NCBI GenBank assembly: GCA_045805265.1
Contig: JBJMLO010000013.1
Location: forward strand, 372,001-436,000
DNA from: JBJMLO01 sp045805265
Lineage (GTDB): Bacteria > Actinomycetota > UBA4738 > JACQTL01
Direction of reading: 5' to 3'
Length of the DNA stretch: 64,000 nt
In this document: piece by piece, positions 49,989-58,621 of the stretch
How positions within the stretch are numbered: the stretch's first letter is position 1
Layout of the letters: each line of letters opens with the position of its first letter
Made by a program: the position numbers and the translations under genes
Notes under the pieces: model-generated
What the model was told of the DNA's origin: nothing
The model's database searches: none
Seen by the model: only the letters and a program-made list of their open reading frames with translations

Positions 49989-50073
49989 TCCCGAGGCTCG
50001 TTCCCGACACGAGGCTGCCGATGCCGTCCCGCTGTGGGATCCGCACGGCCCCGTAGACTCCGCGTCGAGACCG

Positions 50074-53000
50074 ATGGAGGACACGACCGAGACCCAGCGA
50101 CCGCCCGGGGCGCCGCCGAATCCGGATGCCGTGTCCTGCCAGGCCTGCGGCAGCCCCAATCCATCGGGGAACCGGTTCTGCGGAACGTGCGGTTCGGCGC
50201 TCGAGCGGTCCTGTCCCGCGTGCGGCGCGACGAACCCCCCCGACAACAGGTTCTGCGGCGCGTGCGGCACCGGTCTCTCGGGAGACGCGGCGGTCGGAGC
50301 CTCGGCCGGCCGGGGGGCGGCGAAGCCCGGCGCCGGGCCAGAGCTCCAGGAACGGAAGGTCGTGACGGTCCTGTTCGCCGACCTCACGGGTTCCACGGAG
50401 CTCGCCACCAGCATGGATGCCGAGGACCTCCGGCCCATCCTCACCGCGTACTTCACGGCCATGGCCGAGGAGATCGACCGTCACGGCGGCACCGTGGAGA
50501 AGTTCATCGGGGACGCCGTGGTCGCCGTGTTCGGCGTGCCGGTGGCCCACGAGGACGACCCGGAGCGCGCGGTCCGGACCGCCCTCGCCATGCACCGCCG
50601 GATGCCGGCGCTGAACACCGAGCTCCATGCCACGAGAGGCGTCGAGCTGACCATGCGCGTCGGGATCAACACCGGCGAGGTCGTGACGGCGACGGGCATC
50701 GACCGCGAGGGGCTGGTGACCGGCGAGCCGGTCAACCTGGCGGCACGCTTCGAGTCGCTGGCCCGGCCGGGCGCGATCGTGGTCGGCGAGCGAACCCACC
50801 GCGACACCCGGCACGCGATCGCCTACCGGTCGCTGGGCGACGTGGAGGTCAAGGGGTTCGACCGGCCCATCCCCGCATTCGAGGTGGAGGGCGAGCTGGA
50901 CGAGGTCCGCACCGACCGCACCGACGCGGCCGGAGCCGCCCCCATGGTCGGCCGCGACGCCGAGATGGACCTCCTCCGCCTCGTCCTGGAGCGCACCGAA
51001 CGGGAAGGCAGGGCCGGCCTGGTCACGGTGGTCGGTCCGGCGGGCATCGGGAAGAGCCGCCTGGCGTGGGAGTTCCAGGGGACCGCCCGGGACCGGCCCC
51101 GGCCGGCCCGCACCCTGCGGGGCCGGTGCCTCCCCTACGGCGACGGCCTGACCTACTGGCCGCTGGCCGAGATCCTCAAGGTGGACGCCGGCATCCTGGA
51201 CAGCGACCGGCCCGGGGCCATGCGCGACAAGGCGGTGGCCCGGCTGGAAGGCCGGCTCCTGTCCGACGATCCCGTCGCCACCGTGCACGTCCTGCTGTCC
51301 TCGATCGGGGTTCCCGTGGAGCCCGATCCCATCGCGGGGGCGCCGCCGGAGGTCGCCCGGGAGCTCATCGGGCGGTGCTGGCGGATCTACTTCGAGTCGA
51401 TCGCGGCCGAGGGACCGGTGGTGGTGCTCGTCGAGGACGTCCACTGGGCCGACCCCAGCCTCCTCGACCTGGTGGAGGGCCTGGCCGCGCGGACGGCCGC
51501 GCCCGTGCTGTTCCTGGCCATGACCCGGCCGGACCTGTGGGAGCGCCGGCCCGGGTGGGGCGGGGCCGTGCGCAGTGCCGTGCGCATCGAGCTATCGCCG
51601 CTGCGGCCGGAGGAGAGCGAGCGGCTCCTGCGCCACCTGCTCGGCGACGCCACGGCCCCGCCGGAGGCGCTGCAACCGGTGCTCGACCGGGCCGAGGGCA
51701 ACCCCTTCTTCGCCCAGGAGCTGTTGCGGATGCTCGTGGAGGACGGGTACCTCGTGCGCAACGAATTCGACTGGCGGCTGGACCGGGCACTGCCCACGAC
51801 CCTGCCCGACACCGTCCAGGGCGTGATCGCGTCGCGCATCGACCTGCTGCCGCCGAACGAGAAGCGGGCCATCCAGGACGCCTCGGTAGTGGGGCGGATC
51901 TTCTGGCAGGGCGCGCTGGCGGCGCTGGGGACTCCGGACGTCGCCGCGGCCGTCCGCGGCCTCCTCGACAAGGGCCTGGCCTGGGAGCACCAGGCCTCGG
52001 CCATCGAGGACGACCGCGAGCTCATCTTCAACCACATCCTGACCCGCGACGTCGCCTACCAGGGCATCCCCCGGGCTCGCCGGGCGGCCGCCCACATGGA
52101 GACCCTGGGGTGGATCGAGCGGGTCAGCGCCGGACGGGAGGAGGAGTTCGCCGAGATCCTGGCCCACCACGCGGAGGCCGCCGGCGACCCGCCGAAGACC
52201 GCCCGGTACGCGATGCTCGCCGGGCACCGCAGCGCGCGGGTGTTCGCCGCGGAGGAGGCCATCCGGTGGTACGACCGGGCACTGGAGGCGGCGGCCTCGG
52301 GCGGCGAGGCGACACGCCCGGCGATCGAGGCCGAGGCGCGACTGCGCCGGGGCGAGGCCTTCGAGCAGCTCGGGCGGTTCCCGGAGGCCGAGCCCGACTA
52401 CCGGACGGCGGCAGAGTGGGCGGAACGGGCGGGCGACCGAATGCTCGTGGCGAGGTCCCTGGCCGCGCTGGCCCATCTGCACTGGCTGCAGGACCGCTAC
52501 GAGGAGGGCCAGCGAGTCCTGGACCAGGCCCTGGCGGCCGCCCGCGAGGTCGGCGCCGCCAACCTGATCGCGAAGTCGCTGTACACGGCGGGGACCATCC
52601 GCTTCGGCCACGGCGACTACCGCGAGGCCCTGGAGCTCCACCGCGAGGCCGTCGCCGCCGCCGAGCAGGCCGGGGACCTCGAGGGCGAGGCCTGGGCCCG
52701 GCACGGGCTGTGCGAGACGACGTACTTCCTGGGCCCGTTCACGGCGGCGCTGGACGAGGGGCTGCGGGCCGACCGGCTGCTGCGCCAGATCGGGCAGCGC
52801 CCGATGGTCCACCACAACCTGTACATGGTGTCATTCACCCAGACCCTGATGGGCGACCTGGCGGAAGGGGAGCGGACCGGCCGGGAGTCCGTAGCCGGGA
52901 ACCAGGAGGTCGGGAACCGGCGCGACGAGGCCTTCGCGCACGCCGCGGTGGGGCAGTCGCTCCTGCACCAGGGACGCCTGGGCGAGGCGCTGGCCGGTCT

Positions 53001-53706
53001 CGACGAAGCACTGGCCGTGTCCAGGACGCTGCAGTCTCCCCGCGTGATGTTCGGCAACGTGCTGTTCCGCTCGGAGACCCTGTTCGAGATCGGAGCCCTG
53101 GACCGGCACCGGGCCGACGTGCTCCACTCGCTGGAGCTGTCGAAGGAGGTTCCCGGGACGTTCTTCCGGCCGATGATGCTGGCCGCCGAGGGAGCCAGGC
53201 TCCTCATAGAGGGCCACCGTGACGAGGCGCAGGAGCGCTTCGCGCAAGCGGAGGACGACGTGTTCCTCCACCGGATGGAACACGGCTTCATCGCCATCCT
53301 GGCGTGGGAGCGGGTCCAGGACGCGGACGGCCTCGAGGCGATGGCCTCCCGCCTGGTGAAGGTCGCCGACGGGGAATCACAGCTGTACTCCTCGTGGGGC
53401 CACTACACCCTGGCGCTGGCGGCGGTGCTCCGAGGGGACGACGCGCGGGCGCTGAGGGAGCTGGAGGGCCCGATCGCGTACGCCACGGCGGCGGACGCGA
53501 AGACGCTGCTGTGGCGGTCACACCGGGTACGGGCGAAGGCCCTCGAGGGCCGGGACGACCCCGGGTCGGGCGCCGCGGAGCGCCGGCTGGCCCTCGACAC
53601 GCTGACGAGCGTCATGGAATCGCTGCCGGCGGGCGAGTTCCGGGACGCGTTCACGGGTCGCCCCGACGTCGCCGAGGTGCTCGCCTGGGACCCCGCTACG
53701 CCGTGA
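50074..53706 (+). CDS. zinc-ribbon / class III nucleotidyl cyclase / AAA ATPase / TPR protein
   Basis: 1210 residues. Residues 21-66 hold two zinc ribbons (Cys22, 25, 36, 39 and 47, 50, 61, 64). The cyclase domain (about 94-270) has both metal Asp residues (D103 in LFADLTGSTEL, D147 in EKFIGDAVVAVFG) and N221/R225 in NLAARFE, so it may be active. Next is a STAND-like ATPase: Walker A GPAGIGKS (321-328), Walker B VVVLVEDVHWAD. From about 720 to the end come TPR-like helical repeats. Proteins of this layout signal in actinobacteria and myxobacteria. cAMP is the likely product; cGMP is not excluded. Confidence 0.88.
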   Translation: MEDTTETQRPPGAPPNPDAVSCQACGSPNPSGNRFCGTCGSALERSCPACGATNPPDNRFCGACGTGLSGDAAVGASAGRGAAKPGAGPELQERKVVTVLFADLTGSTELATSMDAEDLRPILTAYFTAMAEEIDRHGGTVEKFIGDAVVAVFGVPVAHEDDPERAVRTALAMHRRMPALNTELHATRGVELTMRVGINTGEVVTATGIDREGLVTGEPVNLAARFESLARPGAIVVGERTHRDTRHAIAYRSLGDVEVKGFDRPIPAFEVEGELDEVRTDRTDAAGAAPMVGRDAEMDLLRLVLERTEREGRAGLVTVVGPAGIGKSRLAWEFQGTARDRPRPARTLRGRCLPYGDGLTYWPLAEILKVDAGILDSDRPGAMRDKAVARLEGRLLSDDPVATVHVLLSSIGVPVEPDPIAGAPPEVARELIGRCWRIYFESIAAEGPVVVLVEDVHWADPSLLDLVEGLAARTAAPVLFLAMTRPDLWERRPGWGGAVRSAVRIELSPLRPEESERLLRHLLGDATAPPEALQPVLDRAEGNPFFAQELLRMLVEDGYLVRNEFDWRLDRALPTTLPDTVQGVIASRIDLLPPNEKRAIQDASVVGRIFWQGALAALGTPDVAAAVRGLLDKGLAWEHQASAIEDDRELIFNHILTRDVAYQGIPRARRAAAHMETLGWIERVSAGREEEFAEILAHHAEAAGDPPKTARYAMLAGHRSARVFAAEEAIRWYDRALEAAASGGEATRPAIEAEARLRRGEAFEQLGRFPEAEPDYRTAAEWAERAGDRMLVARSLAALAHLHWLQDRYEEGQRVLDQALAAAREVGAANLIAKSLYTAGTIRFGHGDYREALELHREAVAAAEQAGDLEGEAWARHGLCETTYFLGPFTAALDEGLRADRLLRQIGQRPMVHHNLYMVSFTQTLMGDLAEGERTGRESVAGNQEVGNRRDEAFAHAAVGQSLLHQGRLGEALAGLDEALAVSRTLQSPRVMFGNVLFRSETLFEIGALDRHRADVLHSLELSKEVPGTFFRPMMLAAEGARLLIEGHRDEAQERFAQAEDDVFLHRMEHGFIAILAWERVQDADGLEAMASRLVKVADGESQLYSSWGHYTLALAAVLRGDDARALRELEGPIAYATAADAKTLLWRSHRVRAKALEGRDDPGSGAAERRLALDTLTSVMESLPAGEFRDAFTGRPDVAEVLAWDPATP

Positions 53707-54085
53707 AGTACTGCCTGTTCGCGTACAGGGCGTAGATGACGAATCCGTCCACGAGCACGCCGACGACCCCCGCCCCGAACTTCGCGAGCAGAATTAGACC
53801 CAGCACCAAACCGGCGCCGGCCAGGATCATCCCAAGCTGACGCCCGATCTCCTTCAAGTTCAGGACCTGAAGGCCCGCATAGATATCGAGGGCACCGATC
53901 GGCATCAGCAGGATGCCGGCCACAGTGAAGATCCCGGTGATGCTCGAACGGCGCAGCGCCCACAGCCCGATCACTATTGACAAGCCGCCGCGGATGATCA
54001 GGAGGACGCCGACGGCCGTGAGCGTTCCGGGCCTCTGCCCCCGCGCGGGCTCCTTCGGACCCACGGGCGGCGAATGCTGAGCCAC
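53696..54085 (-). CDS. small four-segment membrane protein
   Basis: 129 residues. A polar start with Pro and basic residues precedes four hydrophobic stretches: LTAVGVLLIIRGGLSIVIGLWAL, GIFTVAGILLMPIGALDIYAGL, LGMILAGAGLVLGLILL and VGVLVDGFVIYALYA. The pattern is that of uncharacterised DUF-type membrane proteins. GTG 54085 is preferred because GGGAGG precedes it at the right distance; ATG 54100 is possible. Its end overlaps the convergent cyclase gene by 11 bases. Confidence 0.72.
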   Translation of the reverse strand: MAQHSPPVGPKEPARGQRPGTLTAVGVLLIIRGGLSIVIGLWALRRSSITGIFTVAGILLMPIGALDIYAGLQVLNLKEIGRQLGMILAGAGLVLGLILLAKFGAGVVGVLVDGFVIYALYANRQYFTA

Positions 54086-54272
54086 GGTCCTCCCTCTCAT
54101 CCCGAGCCGGGCCCGGGGCCCCGGCGACTCCTCGGACGATCGCGCGCATCATGCGGACCCCTCAGCCGCGCGTCAAACCTTCGCCGGGGGCGGCGCTGTC
54201 CGGGTTCTACTGGGTTGGCGTTCCCGCCGATCGGCGTGCCTATCCCAGGAGGGCCAGCACGAGCGCCGCCTG

Positions 54273-54294
54273 GGCCAGGTGGTTAGGCCAGGTG
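54273..54294. repeat. 9-bp direct repeat, 13-bp period, at the break of the YhhN remnant
   Basis: GGCCAGGTG occurs at 54273-54281 and again at 54286-54294, separated by GTTA. The second copy brings the TAA stop into the YhhN frame on the minus strand and shifts the frame. It looks like a slippage duplication. Confidence 0.7.
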
Positions 54295-54534
54295 CGCTAG
54301 CAGGAACGTCCCCAGCCCGGCCACGAACGGTTCGCGCGGCACCATCAGGAACACGTCGCCGGCCAGGGACGCCACGAGCGCTGCCACCGTGAACGCGCAG
54401 GTGGCATCGGGGTTGCCGTGGCGGAGCGCGACCGCCGCCCCGATCAGCACCACCAGGGTGAGCGGCTTCAGGACGTACTCGGCCCGGCGTGCCCGCCGCG
54501 CGACCGCGACCCAGCCCCCCGTCGCGACCGCCAT
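54283..54534 (-). pseudogene. truncated YhhN (lysoplasmalogenase-like) membrane protein remnant
   Basis: 83 residues resembling the N-terminal part of YhhN proteins: VLKPLTLVVLIGAAVALRHG, then LVASLAGDVFLMVPREPFVAGLGTFLLAHLA. Full-length members have about 200 residues and several more helices. The frame stops at TAA inside a direct repeat (see 54273-54294). With one repeat unit removed, only about nine more residues follow before another stop, so the 3' part is gone as well. Confidence 0.6.
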
Positions 54535-54597
54535 GGCCGCGGCGACGAGCCAATCCCCCGTCCGCGCGGCGCGGAATGTACTTCGCGGCGGGTCTCG

Positions 54598-54975
54598 TCA
54601 GCGATGGTTCGAGAGCTCGATGGTCCACCGCCACTCGGAGCCGTCGTCGGCGTTCCACCATTCGCGGAGGATGCCGACCTCGCCGCCGGGCAGGATCACC
54701 GGCTTGTCCAGGTCGCTCTCGTCGGGCCAGACGTTGACCCGTTCCAGGCGGCCGTCACGGACGTCGAGTCGCGACATCGGGGTCACGGCGTCGTGCGAGA
54801 GGTCCCGGGCCCTGGCCACCAGCGTCCCGTCCTCGTCGGTCACGTCGACGTCCACGCGCTCCGGTAGCGCGTGGCCGAGCACGTGCTGGTGTTCCTCCAT
54901 GCGGGCCCGGGCGAACTCCAGCCCGGTCCCGCCGCCGTCGGGGTTCCGGACCTCCCAGATCAACACGCGAGCCAC
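54598..54975 (-). CDS. conserved-looking hypothetical protein, soluble
   Basis: 125 residues from GTG 54975. A compact acidic protein with no membrane segment: RVLIWEVRNPDGGG at the start, EEHQHVLGHALPERVDVDVTDEDG in the middle, and a Trp-rich end (REWWNADDGSEWRWTIEL). Proteins of this look occur in other Actinomycetota without a known role. The frame is open to 55170, but sequence before 54975 has no coding character. No function is assigned. Confidence 0.65.
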   Translation of the reverse strand: MARVLIWEVRNPDGGGTGLEFARARMEEHQHVLGHALPERVDVDVTDEDGTLVARARDLSHDAVTPMSRLDVRDGRLERVNVWPDESDLDKPVILPGGEVGILREWWNADDGSEWRWTIELSNHR

Positions 54976-55168
54976 GGCCGGATCATCGCACGGCCGCCCG
55001 AGCGGCCAAGGGCCTGCCCATTTCTGTGCGGAAGCGGTACAACTATTCGGCGGCCCCGCGGTCGTGCCGGCGTAGAGGCTGCACGAACCGCGGGGCCGTC
55101 GTTCGCGGGCGGCCGCCTGTGGAATCATTCCTTGCGACGCGTCCGCGCTCGAAGGAGGTGCCGAGTCC
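54976..55168. other. divergent intergenic region
   Basis: Between the hypothetical gene at 54598 and the hydrolase at 55169. AAGGAGGTG before ATG 55169 is a strong ribosome site. No other gene or obvious operator was recognised. Confidence 0.4.
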
Positions 55169-55942
55169 ATGTGCTACGACCCCACCGCCAGGCCGCCGCT
55201 GCCGCCGATCTCGGGTGGAGCGGGCATCGTGGAGGCCCGGCCGCTCGAGCTGGAAGCCGCGGACGGGAACCGGTTCGGGGCGTACTCGGCGACCACCGAT
55301 AAGCCGGGGGGGCCGGGGATCGTGATCCTCCCGGACGTCCGCGGGTTGCACCCGTTCTACACGGAGCTCGCCGAGCGGTTCGCCCAGGCGGGCATCCACG
55401 GCGCCGCGCTCGACTACTTCGGCCGGACCGCGGGGATCGGCAACCGGGGCGACGACTTCGACTGGGAGCCCCACAGGAAAGCGACGACCCCGGACGGGAT
55501 CGCGGCCGACGCCGCGGCGGCCGTGGCGCACCTCCGCTCGCCTGAGGGCGGCGGCGCCGAGGCCGTGTTCACGGTCGGGTTCTGCTTCGGCGGCCGGAAC
55601 TCGTTCAACCAGGCCGCGCGCGACCACGGCCTGGCCGGCGTGATCGGGTTCTACGGCATCATCGCCCCCCGCGACCCGGACGACACGAACGCCCCGACCC
55701 AGCTGGCCCCGGGCTACCGGTGCCCCGTGCTCGGGCTGTTTGGCGGTGCCGATCGGGTGACCTCGCGGGATGACATCGAGGAGTTCCGTCGGGCCCTGGA
55801 CGGCGCCGGCGTCGCGAACGAGATCGAGGTGTACGAGGGCGCCCCCCACTCGTTCTTCGACCGTACGGCCGACCAGCACCGCGAGGCCTCCGAGGACGCC
55901 TGGCGCCGGATGCTGGAGTTCATCCGCAACAACGCCGCGTGA
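55169..55942 (+). CDS. dienelactone hydrolase family protein
   Basis: A 257-residue alpha/beta hydrolase of the DLH family. The nucleophile elbow GFCFGG (Cys) fits DLH, the Asp lies in LFGGADRVTS and the His in EGAPHSFFDR, so the triad is complete. It opens MCYDPTARPPLPPISGG, a start seen in many actinobacterial members. The substrate is not known; DLHs cleave lactones and esters. It is followed by msrA on the same strand. Confidence 0.92.
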   Translation: MCYDPTARPPLPPISGGAGIVEARPLELEAADGNRFGAYSATTDKPGGPGIVILPDVRGLHPFYTELAERFAQAGIHGAALDYFGRTAGIGNRGDDFDWEPHRKATTPDGIAADAAAAVAHLRSPEGGGAEAVFTVGFCFGGRNSFNQAARDHGLAGVIGFYGIIAPRDPDDTNAPTQLAPGYRCPVLGLFGGADRVTSRDDIEEFRRALDGAGVANEIEVYEGAPHSFFDRTADQHREASEDAWRRMLEFIRNNAA

Positions 55943-56012
55943 TCGAGTTCCGGCGAGGGCGTAGCGAACAAACGGCCCCGGGAGACTGTTCTCTGCGATG
56001 AGGAGGTCGAGA

Positions 56013-56675
56013 ATGAGATTCCTGTTCGGTTCGAACAAGCAGCACATGATCGCGCCCGAGGAGGCCCTCCCCGGCCGCACGTCCGAGATGGCGGTGCCCG
56101 CGGAGCACTTCGTGAACGGCCACCAGCTGCGGCCGCCGTTCCCGGAGGGAATGGAGCGGGCCCTGTTCGGCATGGGGTGCTTCTGGGGCGCGGAGCGGGT
56201 GTTCTGGCGCCTGCCGGGCGTGTACACGACGGCGGTCGGCTACGCGGGCGGGTTCACGCCGAATCCCACGTACGAGGAGGTGTGCTCCGGGCTGACCGGC
56301 CACGCGGAGGTCGTCCTGGTGGTCTTCGACCCGGCGGTCGTGTCCTACGAGGAGCTCCTGAAGGCGTTCTGGGAGGAACACGATCCCACCCAGGGGATGC
56401 GCCAAGGCAACGACGTCGGCTCGCAATACCGCAGCGCGATCTACACCTACGGCGAGCTGCAGGACAAGAGCGCCCGGGCCACCCGCGACGCCTACCAGGA
56501 CGTCCTGCGGAAGGCCGGCAAGGGCGAGATCACCACCGAGATCCGAGAGGCCCCCGAGTTCTTCTACGCGGAGGACTACCACCAGCAGTACCTCGGGAAG
56601 AACCCGAACGGCTACTGCGGCCTCGGCGGGACGGGCCTCTCCTGCCCGGTAGGCGTCGCGAAGTCGACGGAGTAG
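56013..56675 (+). CDS. msrA: peptide-methionine (S)-S-oxide reductase
   Basis: Repairs oxidised methionine (S form) in proteins. The 220 residues have the catalytic GMGCFWGAERVFWRLPGV and the binding motifs TYEEVCSGLTGHAEVV, EEHDPTQGMRQGNDVGSQYRS-like and YHQQYL. The C-terminal CPVG Cys and the Cys in NGYCGLG can resolve the sulfenic acid. An extra N-terminal segment of about 40 residues precedes the core, as in the mycobacterial type. ATG 56013 follows GAGGAGG. Confidence 0.95.
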   Translation: MRFLFGSNKQHMIAPEEALPGRTSEMAVPAEHFVNGHQLRPPFPEGMERALFGMGCFWGAERVFWRLPGVYTTAVGYAGGFTPNPTYEEVCSGLTGHAEVVLVVFDPAVVSYEELLKAFWEEHDPTQGMRQGNDVGSQYRSAIYTYGELQDKSARATRDAYQDVLRKAGKGEITTEIREAPEFFYAEDYHQQYLGKNPNGYCGLGGTGLSCPVGVAKSTE

Positions 56676-56755
56676 CCGCCCACCGGAAGGCACGCCCCCC
56701 ACCGGTAGAGTCGCAGCCGCCATGGCCGGCCTCATCGGGAGGGGGCGGAAGCGGA

Positions 56756-57823
56756 GTGTCACGCGCGGGACGTGAACCGCCGTTGATCGACGCCGCCGTC
56801 GAACGGCTGATCGCTGCGTACCACGAGGCGGGGCTGCCGCCCATTCGCCGCGCCGTCGGGCTCGAGGCGATCCTGTCCGAGGTCCGCGACGTGATCTCGC
56901 CGCTCCGGATGCCCGAGGAGCTCGAGCGTTTCTGGCGGCTCGTGGACCCGGCGTCGATCACGGTGGCCCCCTTCCCCGGGCCGACGACTCCCGAGTTCGC
57001 GCTGAACGAGTGGAAGTCGCACAGGGACGAGTCGCCCGGCATGACCCCGCGGCTCCTGTTCCCCGTGTGCTATGAGAGCCACGGATTCCTGTTCGTGGAG
57101 TTGGAGGACGGCGAGGGCAGTGGCGGCGCGTGCATCGAGTGGGCGTACGGCGGGTCCCCGTTCTCCATCCGGTTCCCAAGGCTCTCGGCGTACGTCGACC
57201 TGCTCGCGACGATGATCGAACGGGGCGAGTTCGCTCGCCGCGGGCAGGACACCAATTCGTGGATCGAGTTCGATCCCGAGCACAAGTGGGAGCAGGCGCA
57301 GTCCGTCCGGTTGGCCGACTCGCAGCCGCTCTCGGGGTTCGGCGACATCCGTGAGATCGACGAGGACGTTCGGCGGTGGCCGGAACACTGGCTGCTGTCG
57401 AATGGGCTCACGGCCGAGGCGCGCGTTCTCCGGGGAGCCGACACGACCGTCGCCGAGCTGCTTCTGGTTGCGAGATCGGGCCGGGAGGCCACCGGAACCA
57501 TTCGGGGCACCGTCATCACTCTCGCCGGTTCCGGTGCTGGATGGCGCGTCGCCGTCGACGACGCCACGGGAGTCCTCGACGTGTGGTGCCCCTCGGCCGT
57601 CTGCACGTACATGCCGTCCGTCAGGCGGCAGTTCGAGTTCGACGTGGTGGTCCACTCCGGTCCGCCACAGGCGCCGGATCTCGGCCCCGAACGCCGAGCA
57701 GTGCAGGAACACGCGCTGGCGCACGACCTGGAAGCCGCCCAGGCGGCGGCGGCCGGCCTGTACGACAGGGCCTTCGCCACGCCGATGGCGGCGGAGGCGT
57801 CGGCGATCCGGCCGCTGGACTGA
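56756..57823 (+). CDS. SUKH (SMI1/KNR4)-like protein with extra C-terminal domain
   Basis: 355 residues from GTG 56756. The first about 165 residues show a SUKH pattern: RMPEELERFWRLVDPASI, a Trp in the middle, RLLFPVCYESHGFLFVEL and the following acidic-glycine turn. SUKH proteins include yeast Smi1 and many immunity proteins to contact-dependent toxins. The remaining 190 residues are a separate, beta-rich domain (ATGTIRGTVITLAG, VDVWCPSAVCTYMP-like) ending in a helical stretch. No toxin gene is adjacent, so immunity is only one reading. A 17-codon frame (56722-56775) overlaps the start. Confidence 0.6.
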   Translation: MSRAGREPPLIDAAVERLIAAYHEAGLPPIRRAVGLEAILSEVRDVISPLRMPEELERFWRLVDPASITVAPFPGPTTPEFALNEWKSHRDESPGMTPRLLFPVCYESHGFLFVELEDGEGSGGACIEWAYGGSPFSIRFPRLSAYVDLLATMIERGEFARRGQDTNSWIEFDPEHKWEQAQSVRLADSQPLSGFGDIREIDEDVRRWPEHWLLSNGLTAEARVLRGADTTVAELLLVARSGREATGTIRGTVITLAGSGAGWRVAVDDATGVLDVWCPSAVCTYMPSVRRQFEFDVVVHSGPPQAPDLGPERRAVQEHALAHDLEAAQAAAAGLYDRAFATPMAAEASAIRPLD

Positions 57824-57862
57824 CCAGGGAACCCATCGTCGCCACCGGCGGGCCGGCCGGCC

Positions 57863-58138
57863 TCAGCGGTCCTCGTTGCACGCGAAGCCGCGCAGGCCGC
57901 GCTTCCCGCACCCGGCGTGGACGCTCCGGCCGCACTTGCGGCACTGCTTGGATTCGGAGGCGGCCAGCGGCTGGAGGCAGATCGGGCAGGGCGGCGCCTT
58001 CGCGCAGTTGTCGCACACGAACGCCGGGAACTGGCCAGTGCCGCAACCGGGATGGACCTGCTTGCCGCACTTGCTGCAGCGCCGGGTGTCGAAGGCCGGC
58101 AGCGGTTGCTGGCAGACAGGGCAGATGGCGGTTCCCAT
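57863..58138 (-). CDS. twin zinc-cluster (PHD/LIM/RING-like) small protein
   Basis: 91 residues almost wholly made of two related halves. Half 1: CPVCQQPL, then RCSKCGKQVHPGCG, then VCDNC. Half 2: CPICLQPL, then QCRKCGRSVHAGCG and a final Cys. Each half has a CxxC, a second CxxC and a His-x-x-Cys, a cross-braced zinc arrangement like PHD or RING domains. No enzymatic signature is visible; it may bind proteins or nucleic acid. It is co-transcribed with the gene 14 bases upstream. Confidence 0.75.
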   Translation of the reverse strand: MGTAICPVCQQPLPAFDTRRCSKCGKQVHPGCGTGQFPAFVCDNCAKAPPCPICLQPLAASESKQCRKCGRSVHAGCGKRGLRGFACNEDR

Positions 58139-58152
58139 GGCCTCGTGCGGGC

Positions 58153-58533
58153 TCAGCCCGCGAAGCCCCAGAACATCATCGAGGACGGGTCGTCGGGGTC
58201 GACGCGGACCGTGATGCGCTTTCCGGGTGCGACGCCCCCCATGGTGCTGTCCACCATGAACTGGCTGAACGTGGCCGTGTACTGCTGGCCGTTCGGCGGG
58301 GCCACGTCGACGCCGAACTGGATCTCCTTGCCCCCGCCGAAGTCCGTCTTGCCGGTCGGCTGCACCGACGTGATCGTGGCCGGCGTCTCGACTCCCGACT
58401 GGTTCAGCCTCATGACCCGGGCCTGGTACGCCGCCGTCTCGTTCATGTCCATGGGCGAGCCGGGTTGCGCCCCCATGCCCATGCGCTGGGCCATCTCCTG
58501 GGCCTGGCGCATCATGTCCTCGTAGTTGCTCAT
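58153..58533 (-). CDS. hypothetical soluble protein, beta-rich C-terminus
   Basis: 126 residues: a Met/Gln-rich helical start (YEDMMRQAQEMAQRMGMG) followed by a beta-rich domain (ARVMRLNQSGVETPATITSV, KEIQFGVDVAPPNG, APGKRITVRVDPDDPSSM). The second part resembles small OB-like domains found in actinobacterial DUF proteins. No signal peptide or membrane segment. The next gene encodes the twin zinc-cluster protein and may be its partner. Confidence 0.65.
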   Translation of the reverse strand: MSNYEDMMRQAQEMAQRMGMGAQPGSPMDMNETAAYQARVMRLNQSGVETPATITSVQPTGKTDFGGGKEIQFGVDVAPPNGQQYTATFSQFMVDSTMGGVAPGKRITVRVDPDDPSSMMFWGFAG

Positions 58534-58621
58534 GGCGTCATCCTCCCCCGACCCGGCCGGTCGTTCCCGGGGGCCGATGCTATGCGGACATCGACGCCGG
58601 CGCCAGCAGCCGCCGGCTGCG

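Noticed and set aside
50034..53222. A long alternative frame overlapping the cyclase-ATPase gene
   Set aside because: Composition is Gly/Arg/Pro-rich with no domain; the gene in the other frame has zinc, cyclase and ATPase motifs.
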